From positions 1,922,001 to 1,986,000 of the forward strand of contig NZ_CP150664.1 in NCBI RefSeq assembly GCF_038024035.1: DNA of 64,000 bases. The letters run 5' to 3'. The DNA is from Polaribacter pacificus. Lineage in GTDB: Bacteria; Bacteroidota; Bacteroidia; Flavobacteriales; Flavobacteriaceae. The notes under the pieces were generated by a model, which had not been told where the DNA came from, did no database searches, and saw only the letters and a program-made list of their open reading frames with translations. Position numbers and translations under genes: made by a program. This document shows positions 1 to 10,360 of this stretch, in pieces. Within the stretch, counting starts at the first letter, position 1. Each line of letters starts with the position of its first letter.

Positions 1-1
1 T

Positions 2-541
2 ATTGGTTTGTTAGACAATCCAAGCTCTGGAACCTATCATTTTAACGGCGTTGAGGTTGGTAAATTAAAAGAAAACAAACGAACCAAATACAGAAAAGGC
101 AATGTGGGTTTTGTCTTTCAGAGCTTTAATTTAATTGATGAATTAACAGTTTATGAAAATGTTGAACTGCCATTAATTTATTTAAACATCAAGGCAAAAG
201 AGCGTAAAAGAATGATTGTTGAGGTGCTAGAGCAGATGGATATGGGACATAGAATTAAGCATTTTCCAAAACAACTTTCTGGAGGGCAGCAACAGCGTGT
301 GGCCATTGCTAGAGCTGTGGTGGCAAATCCAAAATTGATTTTAGCAGATGAGCCTACAGGAAACCTAGACTCAAAAAACGGAATTGAGGTAATGAACCTA
401 CTAACCAAATTAAACCGTGAAGGAACCACTATTATTATGGTTACGCACTCAGACAGAGATGCTGCATATGCACATAGAACCATTCAATTGTTTGATGGGC
501 AAATTGTGGCAGAAAATATAAAAGACAAAGCTTTGGTGTAA
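2..541 (+). CDS. ABC transporter ATP-binding protein, LolD/MacB type (5' end outside window)
   Basis: ATPase subunit of an ABC transporter of the LolD/MacB/FtsE class, which powers partner permeases of the FtsX type at the inner membrane. The reading frame is open from the left edge, so the start codon and the Walker A motif lie outside the window. Visible in order are the Q-loop (QSFNL), the signature [14 protein letters not shown], the Walker B segment [12 protein letters not shown], and the switch histidine in VTHS. Four large permease genes follow on the same strand, the first only 37 bp downstream, so this subunit probably serves one or all of them. MacB-like assignment is by motif and neighbour; the substrate is unknown. 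Confidence 0.93.
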   Translation: MGLLDNPSSGTYHFNGVEVGKLKENKRTKYRKGNVGFVFQSFNLIDELTVYENVELPLIYLNIKAKERKRMIVEVLEQMDMGHRIKHFPKQLSGGQQQRVAIARAVVANPKLILADEPTGNLDSKNGIEVMNLLTKLNREGTTIIMVTHSDRDAAYAHRTIQLFDGQIVAENIKDKALV

Positions 542-578
542 TCAACCTCAGGATACATTTAACAAATACGCTTACACC

Positions 579-2987
579 ATGCTTATACATTATATAAAAC
601 TTAGTCTTAGAAATTTTCGCTCGAATGCAATTATCTTTTGGGGTAGCTTGCTAACACTTTGTTTGGGGGCCTTGTGCATCTCATTGTTGTTTTCTTATGT
701 AAACAATGAGGTTAGCATGGATAATTTTTATAAGAATAAGGAAGACATGTATTTGTTAACCTTGAAGAGTTCTCCTAAAGGAGGATGGACGTCAATTCGT
801 AGATTTGAAGCCAAAGAATATCCAGAGGTTAAAAATGCAACGACTTTAAAAAATTATAAAGAAGATGAGTTAAAGCTTAGTTATAATAACAACACTTTTA
901 CTCCGAAAGGTATCGTAATCGATAGTAGTTTTTTTAAAGTGTTTACCTTTTCTTTAAAGCTCGGACAATTAGACGGATTGGCAGAAGATAGAGAAGCTAT
1001 TGTTTTAAGTGAAACGTATAGCAAAAAAATATTTGGGGATAAAAATCCAATTGGGAAGAGCTTGAAGGTCGTGATGGAGTATTATGAAGGAGTTCGCATT
1101 GTAAAAGGTATTGTCAAAATACCCCCAAACAGTTCATTATCGTTTGACTATTTATTACCAGCAGGAAGAAGCAATTTTGGAAGCAATGAGTTTAACAGAA
1201 TGGGTATTGATTTTATCCGTGTAAATGATCAATTTAACCCAGAAGCATTTAATGAAAAAATTAAGCACATAAATAACAATGTGCCAAGGTTTTACCCTCA
1301 ATACACAAAAAGCATTACCAAAGTGGTGCCTTTTAAAGACTTGTATTTGGACAGTCAATACAAAACCATAGTTAATCGCACCCATCTTAACACTGGAGAT
1401 AAAAACAACAACAATATTTTAAAAATAATCATTTTAGTTGTTTTTTTAGTTTCCATGCTAAACTATACTAGTTTGCAGATTGTGAATACACATTCTGTGA
1501 CTAAAAATATTATTATTTCTAAGATAAATGGCGCACTAAAAAAACACATTTACATTCAAAAAATCGTTGAAACCCTAATAATTGTTGGCCTCTCCGCATT
1601 GATAATTACCTTCTTTTACAACCTCATTTCACCTTCTTTTAATGCATTTGTAAAGGTAAATTTGGCACCACCTCTTTGGAAAATACTTTTAGTGAACAGT
1701 ATTATTTTAGCGGCCATCGCCTTTTTAGGTTTGGTGTATCCAATGATCATCATTCATCGTTTTTCTGATGTTAAAAACCTAAAACAAAATAACAGTTCGC
1801 AAAAAATTAATGGCAAACAATTTATTGTCATTGGACAATTTGCCTTGGCTTTTGTATTGCTTATTTCTTCTGTTATAGTTCATCGGCAATTGCAACTAAT
1901 GCTTAATAAAGATTTGGGTTTTAGTAGCGAGGATATTGTTAGAGTCAAACTTTTTTATGAAACACCCTATAATCCAGAGATTAGATTTTGGAGTGATGAG
2001 CGAAAAAAGCAAGAGACTGAAATGCTTCAAAAAATACCTCAATATATAAATGATCAATTGGCTTCTTTTTCTTCGGTAGAAAAAGTTGCTCAGGGCTATT
2101 CTCCTTTAGATCCTTTTACAATTGATTGGAAGAACAAAGAAAACAATGAGCAACTTGAACCTTTTCATACCTTAATTATTACACCAGGTTACTTAGACAT
2201 GTTTAATTTACAGGTTACGCAAGGTCGATTTTTTGATAAGACGAAAGACAAACCAAGAAATAATATTATAATGCTAAATGAGGCTGCTGTAAAATATTGG
2301 AATATTACAGACATCAATAGCACCCGAATATTGGGAAGATCTTGGGGAGGAGCAGAAGGTTATCAAATTGTTGGAGTGGTAAAGGATTTTAATTTTCAAC
2401 ACCTATCAGCAAAACCAAAACCATTAATGATGCTTTATTGGGCAGACCCAGACGCTGATTATTTTATAAAATTTACTAAGAACAGTACACAAGAAGGATT
2501 ACAACAGCTAGAAAAATTATTTAAAGAAATAAATCCTAATCAAACGTTTAGCTACTCTTTTTTAAGTAATGAATTGGATGCCTTATATATAAAAGAAAGA
2601 CGCTTGAGCACCATTTATATTTTCTTTACCATCATTGCCTTACTCATCTCAGCCATTGGGTTGTTTACCATCGCCTTGTATGATACAAGACGAAGAATAA
2701 AGGAAATAGGCATTCGCAAAGTAAACGGAGCAACGAGCACAGAAATTGTCACTATGCTTAACAAAGATTTTATGAAATGGGTATTTATCGCGTTTATCAT
2801 TGCCACCCCAATTGCTTATTATGCGATGAATAGTTGGCTGATGAATTTTGCCTATAAAACAGCCTTGAGTTGGTGGATATTTATTGTGGCTGGGTTGTTT
2901 ACATTGATTATTGCCTTGTTTACGGTGAGTTGGCAAAGTTATTTTGCCGCCAAGAAAAATCCAGTAACGGCTTTACGAGATGATTAG
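579..2987 (+). CDS. MacB/FtsX-family ABC transporter permease 1
   Basis: An 802-residue permease with the duplicated layout of long Bacteroidota FtsX proteins. It has one membrane segment near residues 18-40, an extracytoplasmic MacB_PCD-like domain, three helices around 285-395, a further helix near 418-437, a second extracytoplasmic domain, and three C-terminal helices after about 680. The C-terminal FtsX signature RRRIKEIGIRKVNGA is clear. The start follows the ATPase gene closely. It is the most diverged of the four tandem permeases: its N-terminus differs from the other three, while the C-terminal block (MNSWLMNFAYKTALSWWIF) is recognisably related. It probably moves a lipophilic compound, peptide or drug, or transmits force across the membrane. 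Substrate cannot be inferred. Confidence 0.9.
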   Translation: MLIHYIKLSLRNFRSNAIIFWGSLLTLCLGALCISLLFSYVNNEVSMDNFYKNKEDMYLLTLKSSPKGGWTSIRRFEAKEYPEVKNATTLKNYKEDELKLSYNNNTFTPKGIVIDSSFFKVFTFSLKLGQLDGLAEDREAIVLSETYSKKIFGDKNPIGKSLKVVMEYYEGVRIVKGIVKIPPNSSLSFDYLLPAGRSNFGSNEFNRMGIDFIRVNDQFNPEAFNEKIKHINNNVPRFYPQYTKSITKVVPFKDLYLDSQYKTIVNRTHLNTGDKNNNNILKIIILVVFLVSMLNYTSLQIVNTHSVTKNIIISKINGALKKHIYIQKIVETLIIVGLSALIITFFYNLISPSFNAFVKVNLAPPLWKILLVNSIILAAIAFLGLVYPMIIIHRFSDVKNLKQNNSSQKINGKQFIVIGQFALAFVLLISSVIVHRQLQLMLNKDLGFSSEDIVRVKLFYETPYNPEIRFWSDERKKQETEMLQKIPQYINDQLASFSSVEKVAQGYSPLDPFTIDWKNKENNEQLEPFHTLIITPGYLDMFNLQVTQGRFFDKTKDKPRNNIIMLNEAAVKYWNITDINSTRILGRSWGGAEGYQIVGVVKDFNFQHLSAKPKPLMMLYWADPDADYFIKFTKNSTQEGLQQLEKLFKEINPNQTFSYSFLSNELDALYIKERRLSTIYIFFTIIALLISAIGLFTIALYDTRRRIKEIGIRKVNGATSTEIVTMLNKDFMKWVFIAFIIATPIAYYAMNSWLMNFAYKTALSWWIFIVAGLFTLIIALFTVSWQSYFAAKKNPVTALRDD

Positions 2988-3060
2988 TTTAGAGAGAAAA
3001 TAGAGAAGAGAAAAGAGAAAACTGACAAAAATAATATGGTATTAGAAAAAGCAAAATAAG
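2988..3060 (+). repeat. Purine-rich spacer repeat, copy 1
   Basis: This spacer is made of AGAGAAGAGAAAAGAGAA-like units followed by a CTGACAAAAATAATATGGTATTA block. The same combination recurs after the next permease genes. The sequence lies directly between the stop of permease 1 and the start of permease 2. No terminator-like hairpin is visible, which suits read-through transcription of the array. Confidence 0.75.
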
Positions 3061-5454
3061 ATGTATCTACTTAAAATCATAAAAGAATACCTGCGAAGAA
3101 TCCTTCGGAATTACAAAATTTATGCAATTACCATTTTGGGGATGAGCATTGCTATTATTGCTAGTTTTCATATTTACTTTTTTGTAGCCAAAGAGTACAG
3201 TGTTAATGCTTTTCATGAACATAAAAAAGATATTTATCGGGTTGTTTTAAAAAACACTAATAGTAATTATAGGTACAATGGCTGTTCTGTTCCTGTGGCT
3301 AAAATTTTAAAAGAGCAATTACCAGAAGTGGTCGATTATGTACGAATAGAAGATTCTTTTAATTTTAAAATAAACATAGGTGGGAATGATGTAGACAAAC
3401 GTTTTACAGTCATTGACAAGTCTTTTTTTAACCTGTTTGATTTTAAGTTGATTCAGGGAGATATTACACAGTTTAATAACTCAACTAATGGGATGATTAT
3501 TTCTCAAAAGATGGCAAAAATGCTCTTTGGAAATGAAGACCCAATTAATAAAGTAATCCAAGATGTTGGAAGAGCCAATAGTTCTTTTCGGGTTCTAGGA
3601 GTTATTGATGATATCCCAAGAGAATCCACCATACAGGGTGATTTTTTTGTACCCTTTCGGTTTTTAGAATCCATTATGTCAGAAGGAAGTGAGTGGTCTG
3701 AACTAGCAGAAACATATCTTTATATACCAAATTTAGCAGATGAGGATGCCTTTCTAGAAAAAGCATATGCTGTTTTATTGGAAGCCAACAAAAAATTAAA
3801 AAAGGATTTTTTAAGTTATGATTTACAGCGATTGGATGAGGTATACCTGCATTCAGAAGATGTGAGAAATCAAGAAGTAAAAGGCTCGTATCAATATGTA
3901 ATGATATTATTTATAGTTTCTTTACTGCTGTTGCTCCTAGCCTCTGTTAACTATGTGGTTATGAATCTTGGTTTAAATTTAAATAGAATAAAAGAGTTTC
4001 AATCTCGTAGATATTTAGGAGCCACCAAAAATAATTTATACTTACAACTACTTACAGAATCTATTGTAAACGTAAGCATCTGTTTTTTACTAACCTTAGT
4101 TTCGTATTCTTTTCTGAGTGATTTTGTTTCCAGTATTTTAGATTTTGACTATAAATTATCGTTTCAAAAAGATGTATTTATTTTACTTAGTTATTACCTG
4201 TTTTTATTAGGGATCGCCTTTGTAACCTCGTTCGCTCAGTTTTTGTTATTGTATAAACCCGTTTTTAATTCATTCTCTTTAAAAACAAAGGCCTCAGGAT
4301 TTGGAAAAAAGTTTCTTATCACCAGCCAACTAGTGTTGTTTTTGGTGACTTTGATGATGGCATTTTTTGTAAACAAACAGCTAAATTTTATCCAACAAAC
4401 AGAGGTGGGTTTTCAAAAGGACAACATATTTTCTGTGAGCACCTATCCAGGGGCAAACCAAGTGAAAGATTTTCTACAATCAAGACCCTATGTCAATTCT
4501 TTTACTAGAGGAAACTCATTGTTTTATAGAACCTTTAATTTATATGACGTTAACGTACTAAAAACCAATACAAGCATAAAAGCAAGTCTTTTAATAGGTG
4601 ATCCAAATTATGTTAAAACGCATGGCTTAGAAATTGTAGCAGGAAATGATTTTAATCCAAACCTAGTGAGGGATTTTGACGATAAAGAAAAAAACAAAAC
4701 CAGAGGAAAAGAAATCATAGAGGTCATAGTCAATGAAGAGTTTGTAAAAAATGCAGGCTTAGAAAACCCTATAGGAACGATTTTAAAATACAAGTCCTAT
4801 TTAGACAAAAGAGATGATGCAAAAATTGTCGGTGTTTTTAAGAATGTATACAACACACCTCTATACAATGCAGCCCATCCAATAGTTGTTGGGTACAATT
4901 ACAGTGGGTTGTATGTGCATATTTTTCAGGTAAACATCCATCCAAAAAATAGAGAGCAATTTAAACAAGAGTATAACCAGTTTTTTGAGTCTAGAACAAA
5001 AACAAAAAATGGATTTGATAGAAATGTTTCACAAGTCAATTACGATGAGGTGTATGAAAAAGAGATTCACTTAAAAAGAATCTTACAGTTTTTCTCTGTA
5101 ATTGTAATGATAATTGCCTCATTAGGGCTTGTTGCTATTAGTCTTTTTATTACACAAAACCGCACCAAAGAAATAGGGGTCCGCAAGATCAACGGAGCAA
5201 CGATTTTAGAGATTTTAAAAATGCTCAACAAGAGTTTTGTAATCTGGGTAGGCATTGCCTTTGTGGTAGCGGTGCCAGTAAGTTATTTGGCCATGCAAAA
5301 ATGGCTGCAAAATTTTGCTTTTAAAACGGCATTGAGTTGGTGGGTTTTTGCACTGTCTGGTTTGTTGGTTTTATTAATTTCATTGCTAGCAGTGAGTTGG
5401 CAAACCTATAAGGCAGCTACGCAGAATCCAGTGGAAGCTTTGCGGGATGAATAG
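3061..5454 (+). CDS. MacB/FtsX-family ABC transporter permease 2
   Basis: A 797-residue permease with the two-half FtsX architecture. The first ~57 residues (MYLLKIIKEYLRRILRNYKI onward) and the last ~100 residues (from QNRTKEIGVRKINGAT to the stop) are nearly identical to those of the two following genes. The middle, including both extracytoplasmic domains, is clearly different. The FtsX motif NRTKEIGVRKINGA and three terminal helices are present. It probably pairs with the upstream ATPase. It is either a separate permease isoform or a partner in a heterodimer, and the sequence does not decide between these. Confidence 0.9.
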   Translation: MYLLKIIKEYLRRILRNYKIYAITILGMSIAIIASFHIYFFVAKEYSVNAFHEHKKDIYRVVLKNTNSNYRYNGCSVPVAKILKEQLPEVVDYVRIEDSFNFKINIGGNDVDKRFTVIDKSFFNLFDFKLIQGDITQFNNSTNGMIISQKMAKMLFGNEDPINKVIQDVGRANSSFRVLGVIDDIPRESTIQGDFFVPFRFLESIMSEGSEWSELAETYLYIPNLADEDAFLEKAYAVLLEANKKLKKDFLSYDLQRLDEVYLHSEDVRNQEVKGSYQYVMILFIVSLLLLLLASVNYVVMNLGLNLNRIKEFQSRRYLGATKNNLYLQLLTESIVNVSICFLLTLVSYSFLSDFVSSILDFDYKLSFQKDVFILLSYYLFLLGIAFVTSFAQFLLLYKPVFNSFSLKTKASGFGKKFLITSQLVLFLVTLMMAFFVNKQLNFIQQTEVGFQKDNIFSVSTYPGANQVKDFLQSRPYVNSFTRGNSLFYRTFNLYDVNVLKTNTSIKASLLIGDPNYVKTHGLEIVAGNDFNPNLVRDFDDKEKNKTRGKEIIEVIVNEEFVKNAGLENPIGTILKYKSYLDKRDDAKIVGVFKNVYNTPLYNAAHPIVVGYNYSGLYVHIFQVNIHPKNREQFKQEYNQFFESRTKTKNGFDRNVSQVNYDEVYEKEIHLKRILQFFSVIVMIIASLGLVAISLFITQNRTKEIGVRKINGATILEILKMLNKSFVIWVGIAFVVAVPVSYLAMQKWLQNFAFKTALSWWVFALSGLLVLLISLLAVSWQTYKAATQNPVEALRDE

Positions 5455-5514
5455 TTAAGAGAGAGAAGAGAAAAGAGAGAAGAGAAAAGAGAGAACTGAC
5501 AAAAATAAAATTAG
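5455..5514 (+). repeat. Purine-rich spacer repeat, copy 2
   Basis: This 60-bp spacer is almost wholly GAGAGAAGAGAAAAGAGAGA-type sequence ending in GAACTGACAAAAATAAAATTAG. It is homologous to the spacers before and after it. It joins permeases 2 and 3 with no terminator in between. Confidence 0.75.
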
Positions 5515-7938
5515 ATGTATCTATTTAAAATCATAAAAGAATACCTGCGAAGAATTGTACGAAACTACAAAATCTATGCAATCACCATTTTAGGAATGAG
5601 CATTGCTATTATTGCGAGTTTTCATATCTATTTTTTTGTAGCCAAAGAGTACAGTGTTGATGCTTTTCATGAACATAAAAAAGATGTGTATCGGGTTCTT
5701 AGTACTGGTAAGTACAGTAATCTTCGCCAAAAAAGCAACGTAATGCCTTTTGGTCAAAAAATCAAAGAAAAAATCCCAGGGGTAAAGAACTATGTAAGAG
5801 TATTGACCGATCGATTTGTACTTTCTCAAGATGGCCAAAAAACAGAGACACTTTTTCAAATGACTGATCCTGCTTTTTTTGAACTTTTTAGCTTCCCTTT
5901 AAAACAAGGAAATGTTTTGGATTTTAAAAATAAACCGAATGGGGTTGTTTTATCCGAAAAGAAAGCAAACGAATTGTTTTTAAATCAAAACCCGATAGGA
6001 AAGGTTTTAAATATTTCTAAAGAAAATTTTAGAACAAAGGCCATTGAAAGTTGGCAATTAGAGGTTGTTGGGGTGCTAAAAGACATCCCAAAGACCTCCA
6101 CCATCCAAGGTGATTCTTTTATTAATATCGCTTTTTTTACACAGGTGTATAAAGATGATTTTGAGGTTGGATGGAACTCTTCTTTCCCTGAATTGTATCT
6201 ACAGGTCCCAGATTTACAAAATAAGGCAGCTTTTGAAACCCAAATTTCAAAGTTGTTCCTTGAAAATTATAATTTAAACAATCCTGTTAAATTTCACCAA
6301 AAAGAAGGTGATCAGAAATTTTCGATCCAACGACTAGATGCTATTTATTTTGATTCTGAAGATGTAGATCGTCAAGTTTTAAAAGGATCAAGACAATTTG
6401 TAAACGTGTTGTGGTTAATTGGGTTCTTAACCCTACTCTTAGCAACAACCAATTATATAATTATGAATTTAGGATTGAACCTAAACCGAGCAAAAGAGTT
6501 TCAATCAAGGCGTTACTTAGGGGCTAGTAAGTTGAATATATTAGGGCAATTAAGTCTTGAGTCAATAATCAATGTAAGCCTCTGTTTTGTGATTGCCTTA
6601 CTTACCTATCCGTTGTTTAGTGATAGTGTTGCAAGCCTGCTAGATTTCACTTACCAATTAAACTATATAACAGATATAGGTATCGTCTTATCCTTTTTTG
6701 CCATTCTTGTATGTATTGCTTTTATGACGGGATTATTACAATACCTTATTTTATACAGTGCAATTTTTGCGAGTACGAAAGGTGCTAAAAAAATAAATTT
6801 TTCGATTAGCGCTATCATCAAAGGGCTTATTGGACTTCAATTATTTTTATTTATTACAATTATCTGTTGTGCCATTATAGTGCAAAAGCAAAACACGTTT
6901 TTACAAAACAAAGATTTAGGGTTTAATCCAGAAAACATCATTTCTATCTACCCAAACAGAGAGAATGAAGCCATTAGAGATTTATTAGCGAGTAAAAGTT
7001 ATGTCGCTTCATTTTCACAAGGCGAAGAATTGTTTCGGACAGAATTTCGATTGGATGAATACGAAGTAGGGACAGAAAAGCAAAAAATAAGTGCAACTAT
7101 TATTCAAGGAGATGGAAATTATGTTAAAACACACGGAATAGAGCTTGTACAAGGAAGAAATTTTCAACCCTTTTTAACATATAAAACTCTTTTTGATTGG
7201 GATGAGCGTAAAAAAATGGACATAGTTGAGGTGATTGTCAATGAAGAATTTGTTAGAAAAGCCAACTTAAAAAACCCAATAGGGACTCTAATTTCGAATA
7301 GGGATTACAAAATAGTAGGTGTTTTTAAGAACACCTATAATACGCCGTTGTACAATCCAATTCAACCAACAATTTTAGGCTTTGATTTTTCCTTTAGCTC
7401 AAACAAATATCAAATAGCATACAATCCGACATTTAAAAAAGAATTGTTAAATGATTTGTATGCCTTTTTTGAAAAATTTGAGCTTAGCAAAGCAGTGTAT
7501 CAAAATTACATCCATGAATTTGATTATAAAGAGGTCTATAAAAAAGAGGTGCAATTAAAAAACCTCTTGCAATTGTTTACAGGTATTGTATTGGTTATAG
7601 CTGTACTAGGTCTTTTTGCCATTAGTTTATTCATCACTCAAAACCGCACCAAAGAAATTGGGGTTCGCAAGATCAACGGAGCAACTATTTTAGAGGTTTT
7701 AAAAATGCTCAACAAGACTTTTGTGTTTTGGGTCGCTATTGCCTTTGTATTTGCCGTGCCTATTAGCTATATCATCATGCAAAAATGGCTGCAAAATTTT
7801 GCTTTTAAAACGGCATTGAGTTGGTGGGTTTTTGCACTGTCTGGTTTGTTGGTTTTATTAATTTCATTGCTAGCAGTGAGTTGGCAAACCTACAAGGCAG
7901 CTACGCAGAATCCGGTGAAGGCTTTGCGGGATGATTAG
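5515..7938 (+). CDS. MacB/FtsX-family ABC transporter permease 3
   Basis: An 807-residue permease. Its first ~60 residues match permease 2 almost exactly (IIKEYLRRIVRNYKIYAITI, then AKEYSVDAFHEHKKD). The last ~150 bp of coding DNA differ from permease 2 at only a handful of positions. Between these blocks the extracytoplasmic domains have diverged strongly. Helix arrangement and the NRTKEIGVRKINGA motif are the same as in its neighbours. The pattern of conserved ends and variable core suggests duplication followed by diversification, or gene conversion of the ends. The ligand is unknown. Confidence 0.9.
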   Translation: MYLFKIIKEYLRRIVRNYKIYAITILGMSIAIIASFHIYFFVAKEYSVDAFHEHKKDVYRVLSTGKYSNLRQKSNVMPFGQKIKEKIPGVKNYVRVLTDRFVLSQDGQKTETLFQMTDPAFFELFSFPLKQGNVLDFKNKPNGVVLSEKKANELFLNQNPIGKVLNISKENFRTKAIESWQLEVVGVLKDIPKTSTIQGDSFINIAFFTQVYKDDFEVGWNSSFPELYLQVPDLQNKAAFETQISKLFLENYNLNNPVKFHQKEGDQKFSIQRLDAIYFDSEDVDRQVLKGSRQFVNVLWLIGFLTLLLATTNYIIMNLGLNLNRAKEFQSRRYLGASKLNILGQLSLESIINVSLCFVIALLTYPLFSDSVASLLDFTYQLNYITDIGIVLSFFAILVCIAFMTGLLQYLILYSAIFASTKGAKKINFSISAIIKGLIGLQLFLFITIICCAIIVQKQNTFLQNKDLGFNPENIISIYPNRENEAIRDLLASKSYVASFSQGEELFRTEFRLDEYEVGTEKQKISATIIQGDGNYVKTHGIELVQGRNFQPFLTYKTLFDWDERKKMDIVEVIVNEEFVRKANLKNPIGTLISNRDYKIVGVFKNTYNTPLYNPIQPTILGFDFSFSSNKYQIAYNPTFKKELLNDLYAFFEKFELSKAVYQNYIHEFDYKEVYKKEVQLKNLLQLFTGIVLVIAVLGLFAISLFITQNRTKEIGVRKINGATILEVLKMLNKTFVFWVAIAFVFAVPISYIIMQKWLQNFAFKTALSWWVFALSGLLVLLISLLAVSWQTYKAATQNPVKALRDD

Positions 7939-8023
7939 TTTGGTGAGAGAAGAGAAAAGAGAGAATAGAAAATAGAAAAGAGAACTGACAAAAATAATAT
8001 GGTATTAAAAAAACAAAATTTAG
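7939..8023 (+). repeat. Purine-rich spacer repeat, copy 3
   Basis: The spacer carries GTGAGAGAAGAGAAAAGAGA units, then AACTGACAAAAATAATATGG and an A-rich run before the next start codon. The second part matches the spacer at 2988-3060 closely. It is the third copy in the array. Confidence 0.75.
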
Positions 8024-10360
8024 ATGTATCTATTTAAAATCATAAAAGAATACTTAAGAAGAATTGTACGAAACTACAAGATTTATGCAATTACCATTTT
8101 GGGGATGAGCATTGCTATTATTGCGAGTTTTCATATCTATTTTTTTGTACAAAAAGAGTACAGTGTTGATGCTTTTCAGGAAAATAAAGAAGATTTGTAC
8201 CGGGTTTTAAATACCGAACAGACATTTAAGTCTGAGATGGTTTTTATTGGAATGGCTGAATTTTTAAAAGAAGAGTTTCCAGAAGTAGTCGATTATATTA
8301 GAATTACAGGTAATAGTTTTAAAGTAAAAAATATTTCTGAAGAGGAATGGCAAGTTTTTAATAAAGTAGACAAATCGTTTTTTGAGTTGCTCAATTTTCC
8401 CATAATTAACGGAAGTACTGCTTCTTTTGACAATAAAGTTAACCATATTGTTATTTCAAAAAAAATAGCCACCAAGCTTTTTGGCAATGAAAATCCTGTT
8501 GGTCAAACTATAGAAGCTACTCAGTTTAATCAAAAGATTCCTCAATCTTTTATTGTTATTGCCGTAATGCAAAATATTCCTAAGGAGTCTACAATAGTTG
8601 GTGATTTTTTCTTGCCTTTTGCAAAACGTAAATCCATTTGGGAAGGAGGTCCTGAGGTTACCGCCTACTTATTTATGCCTAATTTAATAAGTCAAAAAGA
8701 ATTTATTGAAAAGGCTATAGCCAAGCTAGATAAAATCTTGTCTTTTAAAGACAATAGTTTTGAGCTTCAAAAACTAAAGAATGTTTATTTAAATTCAGAA
8801 GAAGTTGCATACCAGAAGATTAAAGGATCTAAGCAATTTGCAGATATTTTATTTATAGTTTCCCTGCTGCTTTTGTTTTTAGCATCCATTAATTATGTAG
8901 TAATGAGCTTAGGACTCAACCTTAGTCGAATAAAGGAGTTTAAAGCAAAACGATATTTAGGCGCAACAAGATTAATTCTGTTTTATCAGCTTTTAGTAGA
9001 ATCATTGTTAAACATTTTTATCTGTTTTGTATTTACCTTACTAACATATCCTTTGTTTAGTGATTTTATAAAATCCCTTTTAGGCTTCACTCATAAATTT
9101 TCTTACGCCAACGATATTTCTATTCTAGTTAATTATTTTCTCTTTTTAGTTTTCATTGCTACACTAACCTCGAGTATTGAGTTTTTAGTATTGAAAAGGA
9201 ATATAACTAAATTCACAAAAGGAGCTACAAAAAAGACAAATACGAATGTACCAATGTTAATTGGATTTCAATTGGTTTTGTTTGTTTCTATAATCTGTGT
9301 AGCATTATTTGTTAATAAGCAAATCAACTTTATCCAAGCCAAAGATCTTGGTTTTGATAATGAAGATATTTACACTATTAATAATACAATGCGTAAGGAT
9401 AAAGAAATAGAAGATTTCTTAGAGAAGAATGCAAAAGTAAATGAGTTTACTAGGGGTAAGAGGTTGTTTTACGAGGTGCCTGACCTTAAGGATATAAAAA
9501 TAGTAAACACAAATACAACAATAAAAGCAAATATTAAATTGGGGTATCCCAAATATGAAAAAACACATCAGCTAACTATACTACAAGGCTCCGTGCTAAG
9601 AAAATTACCAGGAATCATTGATAGTGAGAGTATAGGTGAGGTTGTCGTAAATGAAAAGTTTATAAAACAGGCAAACTTAAAAAACCCGATAGGTACTATA
9701 ATTCAAAATTCTTACTTTAATAATCACAAAGCAGAAATCATAGGAGTGTTTAAAGACGTTCATAACATGCCACTCTATAACCCAATGGAGCCTATTGTTG
9801 TCGGCACATTTAACATTAAAGTTAATGGTTTTATATTAAATATTGACAAAATAAATATTGATGCGTTTAAAAAGGAGTATGACATTTTTCAAAAGAATTT
9901 ACTTGTTGAATTCAAGGATATTTCTTCAGATGTTTTGAGTGTAGATTATGCAAAAATTTATGAAAAGGAGACAAACTTTAAAAACCTTTTGATATTCTTT
10001 GCGTTTATTGTTATAACGATTTCAGTTCTAGGCTTAATTGCTACAAGTGTCTACGTAACCCAAAACCGCACCAAAGAAATAGGTATTCGTAAAATAAATG
10101 GAGCAACCACCTTACAAATTCTAAAAATGCTCAATAAAAGTTTTGTGTTTTGGGTGGGTATTGCTTTTGTATTTGCAGTTCCCGTTAGCTATATCATCAT
10201 GCAAAAATGGCTTCAAAATTTTGCTTTTAAAACGGTATTGAGTTGGTGGGTTTTTGCACTGTCTGGTTTGATTGTTTTAGTGATTTCATTGCTTGCGGTA
10301 AGTTGGCAAACCTATAAGGCAGCTACGCAGAATCCGGTGAAGGCTTTGCGAGACGATTAG
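8024..10360 (+). CDS. MacB/FtsX-family ABC transporter permease 4
   Basis: A 778-residue permease, the shortest of the array. The N-terminal ~55 residues and the C-terminal ~100 residues again match permeases 2 and 3 closely, while the extracytoplasmic regions are shorter and different. The FtsX motif reads NRTKEIGIRKINGA, and the final residues VKALRDD are those of permease 3. The gene closes the transporter operon: a bidirectional terminator follows at about 10440. Function beyond ABC-driven export or mechanotransmission cannot be stated. Confidence 0.9.
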   Translation: MYLFKIIKEYLRRIVRNYKIYAITILGMSIAIIASFHIYFFVQKEYSVDAFQENKEDLYRVLNTEQTFKSEMVFIGMAEFLKEEFPEVVDYIRITGNSFKVKNISEEEWQVFNKVDKSFFELLNFPIINGSTASFDNKVNHIVISKKIATKLFGNENPVGQTIEATQFNQKIPQSFIVIAVMQNIPKESTIVGDFFLPFAKRKSIWEGGPEVTAYLFMPNLISQKEFIEKAIAKLDKILSFKDNSFELQKLKNVYLNSEEVAYQKIKGSKQFADILFIVSLLLLFLASINYVVMSLGLNLSRIKEFKAKRYLGATRLILFYQLLVESLLNIFICFVFTLLTYPLFSDFIKSLLGFTHKFSYANDISILVNYFLFLVFIATLTSSIEFLVLKRNITKFTKGATKKTNTNVPMLIGFQLVLFVSIICVALFVNKQINFIQAKDLGFDNEDIYTINNTMRKDKEIEDFLEKNAKVNEFTRGKRLFYEVPDLKDIKIVNTNTTIKANIKLGYPKYEKTHQLTILQGSVLRKLPGIIDSESIGEVVVNEKFIKQANLKNPIGTIIQNSYFNNHKAEIIGVFKDVHNMPLYNPMEPIVVGTFNIKVNGFILNIDKINIDAFKKEYDIFQKNLLVEFKDISSDVLSVDYAKIYEKETNFKNLLIFFAFIVITISVLGLIATSVYVTQNRTKEIGIRKINGATTLQILKMLNKSFVFWVGIAFVFAVPVSYIIMQKWLQNFAFKTVLSWWVFALSGLIVLVISLLAVSWQTYKAATQNPVKALRDD

